A stretch of 7,144 nt of DNA from Desulfobacterales bacterium (lineage in GTDB: Bacteria; Desulfobacterota; Desulfobacteria; Desulfobacterales; JASFBJ01), in contig JASFBJ010000187.1 of assembly GCA_030149585.1 (NCBI GenBank), forward strand, positions 1 through 7,144, written 5' to 3'. Positions 6,807 through 7,144 of this stretch are shown here, in pieces. The notes beneath the pieces are model-generated. The model was given only the letters and a program-made list of their open reading frames with translations. It had not been told where the DNA came from and did no database searches. The position numbers and the translations under genes are program-made. Each line of letters begins with the position of its first letter. Position 1 is the first letter of the stretch.

Positions 6807-6933
6807 GAATGGTAATTTAAAATTTTTGTTTCAAAAACAAAGCAACCATAGGAAACGGAATTTTAACATAGGCGACAAAACAGAAAGGATCAATTTATCA
6901 ATCAATAATATCCCTCAAGAGCTTCTCACCTCT
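6807..6933 (+). other. Spacer between the GntR gene and the PAS regulator
   Basis: The first part is AT-rich and holds a 6-bp inverted repeat, TTTGTT/AACAAA (6825-6841), too weak and without a T-run to call a terminator. A Shine-Dalgarno-like AGAAAGGA lies at 6882-6889. No ATG, GTG or TTG in any frame follows it until 6934. The PAS frame is open throughout this spacer, so part of it (from about 6890) may be coding. Confidence 0.4.
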
Positions 6934-7144
6934 ATGCTTGAAAATCCATACGAGAGCTTGATTCTTGTTGATGCTGACGGCATTATCAAATTTATGAGCG
7001 GCTATAACGAAAGCGTGTATAATGTTAAAATCAAAGATGTAATAGGACGGCCAATTAAAAAATTAATCCCCAATACACGCCTGTCTCAAGTCCTGAAAGA
7101 TAAGGACATCAAAATCAGTATGGACGGAAAAGGCCGGTGTATGG
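6934..7144 (+). CDS. PAS-domain protein, probably a sigma-54-dependent transcriptional activator (5' part only)
   Basis: Seventy codons are visible from the ATG at 6934 before the window ends. The sequence MLENPYESLILVDADGIIKF followed by NESVYNVKIKDVIGRPIKKL is a clear PAS fold. The IPNTRL motif at about residues 50-55, followed by SQVLKDKD, is typical of the sensory PAS domain that precedes the AAA+ domain in NtrC-type, sigma-54-dependent regulators. That downstream domain is outside the window, so a PAS histidine kinase cannot be excluded. The frame stays open upstream, and residues such as NNIPQELLTS before Met look like genuine coding, so the true start may be earlier. The coordinates use the first standard ATG as a conservative choice. 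It lies on the same strand as the GntR gene, possibly co-transcribed, and may co-regulate the transport operon or an adjacent pathway. Confidence 0.72.
   Translation, partial: MLENPYESLILVDADGIIKFMSGYNESVYNVKIKDVIGRPIKKLIPNTRLSQVLKDKDIKISMDGKGRCM

Noticed and set aside
6825..6841. Inverted repeat TTTGTT/AACAAA as a terminator of the GntR gene
   Set aside because: The stem has six mostly A-T pairs and no following T-run, so it would be too unstable to terminate transcription.
1..7144. Mobile elements, CRISPR arrays, tRNA or rRNA genes
   Set aside because: I looked for short spaced repeats, transposase motifs, terminal inverted repeats and clover-leaf sequences and saw none; nearly all of the window is coding or short control DNA.

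Overview
The window holds most of a branched-chain-amino-acid-type (Liv/HAAT) ABC uptake operon on the minus strand, with an acyl-CoA synthetase gene built into it. A GntR/FCD-family regulator is transcribed divergently, followed by the start of a PAS-domain regulator. The DNA is AT-rich and tightly packed. The gene set (Liv-type importer plus an AMP-forming ligase of the long-chain type, beside a probable PAS/sigma-54 regulator) is one I associate with sulfate-reducing or syntrophic Desulfobacterota (the former Deltaproteobacteria). No marker gene is present, so the taxonomy is an inference.

Layout on the minus strand, in transcription order: LivG-type ATPase (5713-4913), AMP-dependent acyl-CoA synthetase (4909-3062), LivH-type permease (3023-2139), LivM-type permease (2136-1042) and a periplasmic substrate-binding protein (968 to the left edge, cut off). 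Gaps are 3, 38, 2 and 73 bases, and every gene has a usable Shine-Dalgarno, so this looks like one transcription unit. The second ATPase (LivF) expected for this importer class is not in the window and probably lies further left.

The divergent intergenic region (5714-6035) carries the clearest regulatory signal. The same 17-base block, TTGACAATTGTCGACAA, occurs once on each strand in opposite orientation. In each copy a TTGACA -35 element runs into the palindrome TTGTCGACAA, which fits a GntR-family operator. The regulator gene (6036-6806, plus strand) therefore probably represses both itself and the transport operon.

From 6807 to the right edge, a short AT-rich spacer leads into an open frame encoding a PAS domain ending in an IPNTRL motif, typical of sigma-54-dependent activators. 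Its start codon is unclear.

Working model (inference): a carboxylic acid is captured in the periplasm, imported by the ABC transporter and immediately trapped as a CoA thioester by the co-encoded ligase. The FCD regulator would sense the acid or its CoA ester. The substrate cannot be read from the sequence. The gene symbols livG, livH and livM name the family only and do not imply amino-acid transport.
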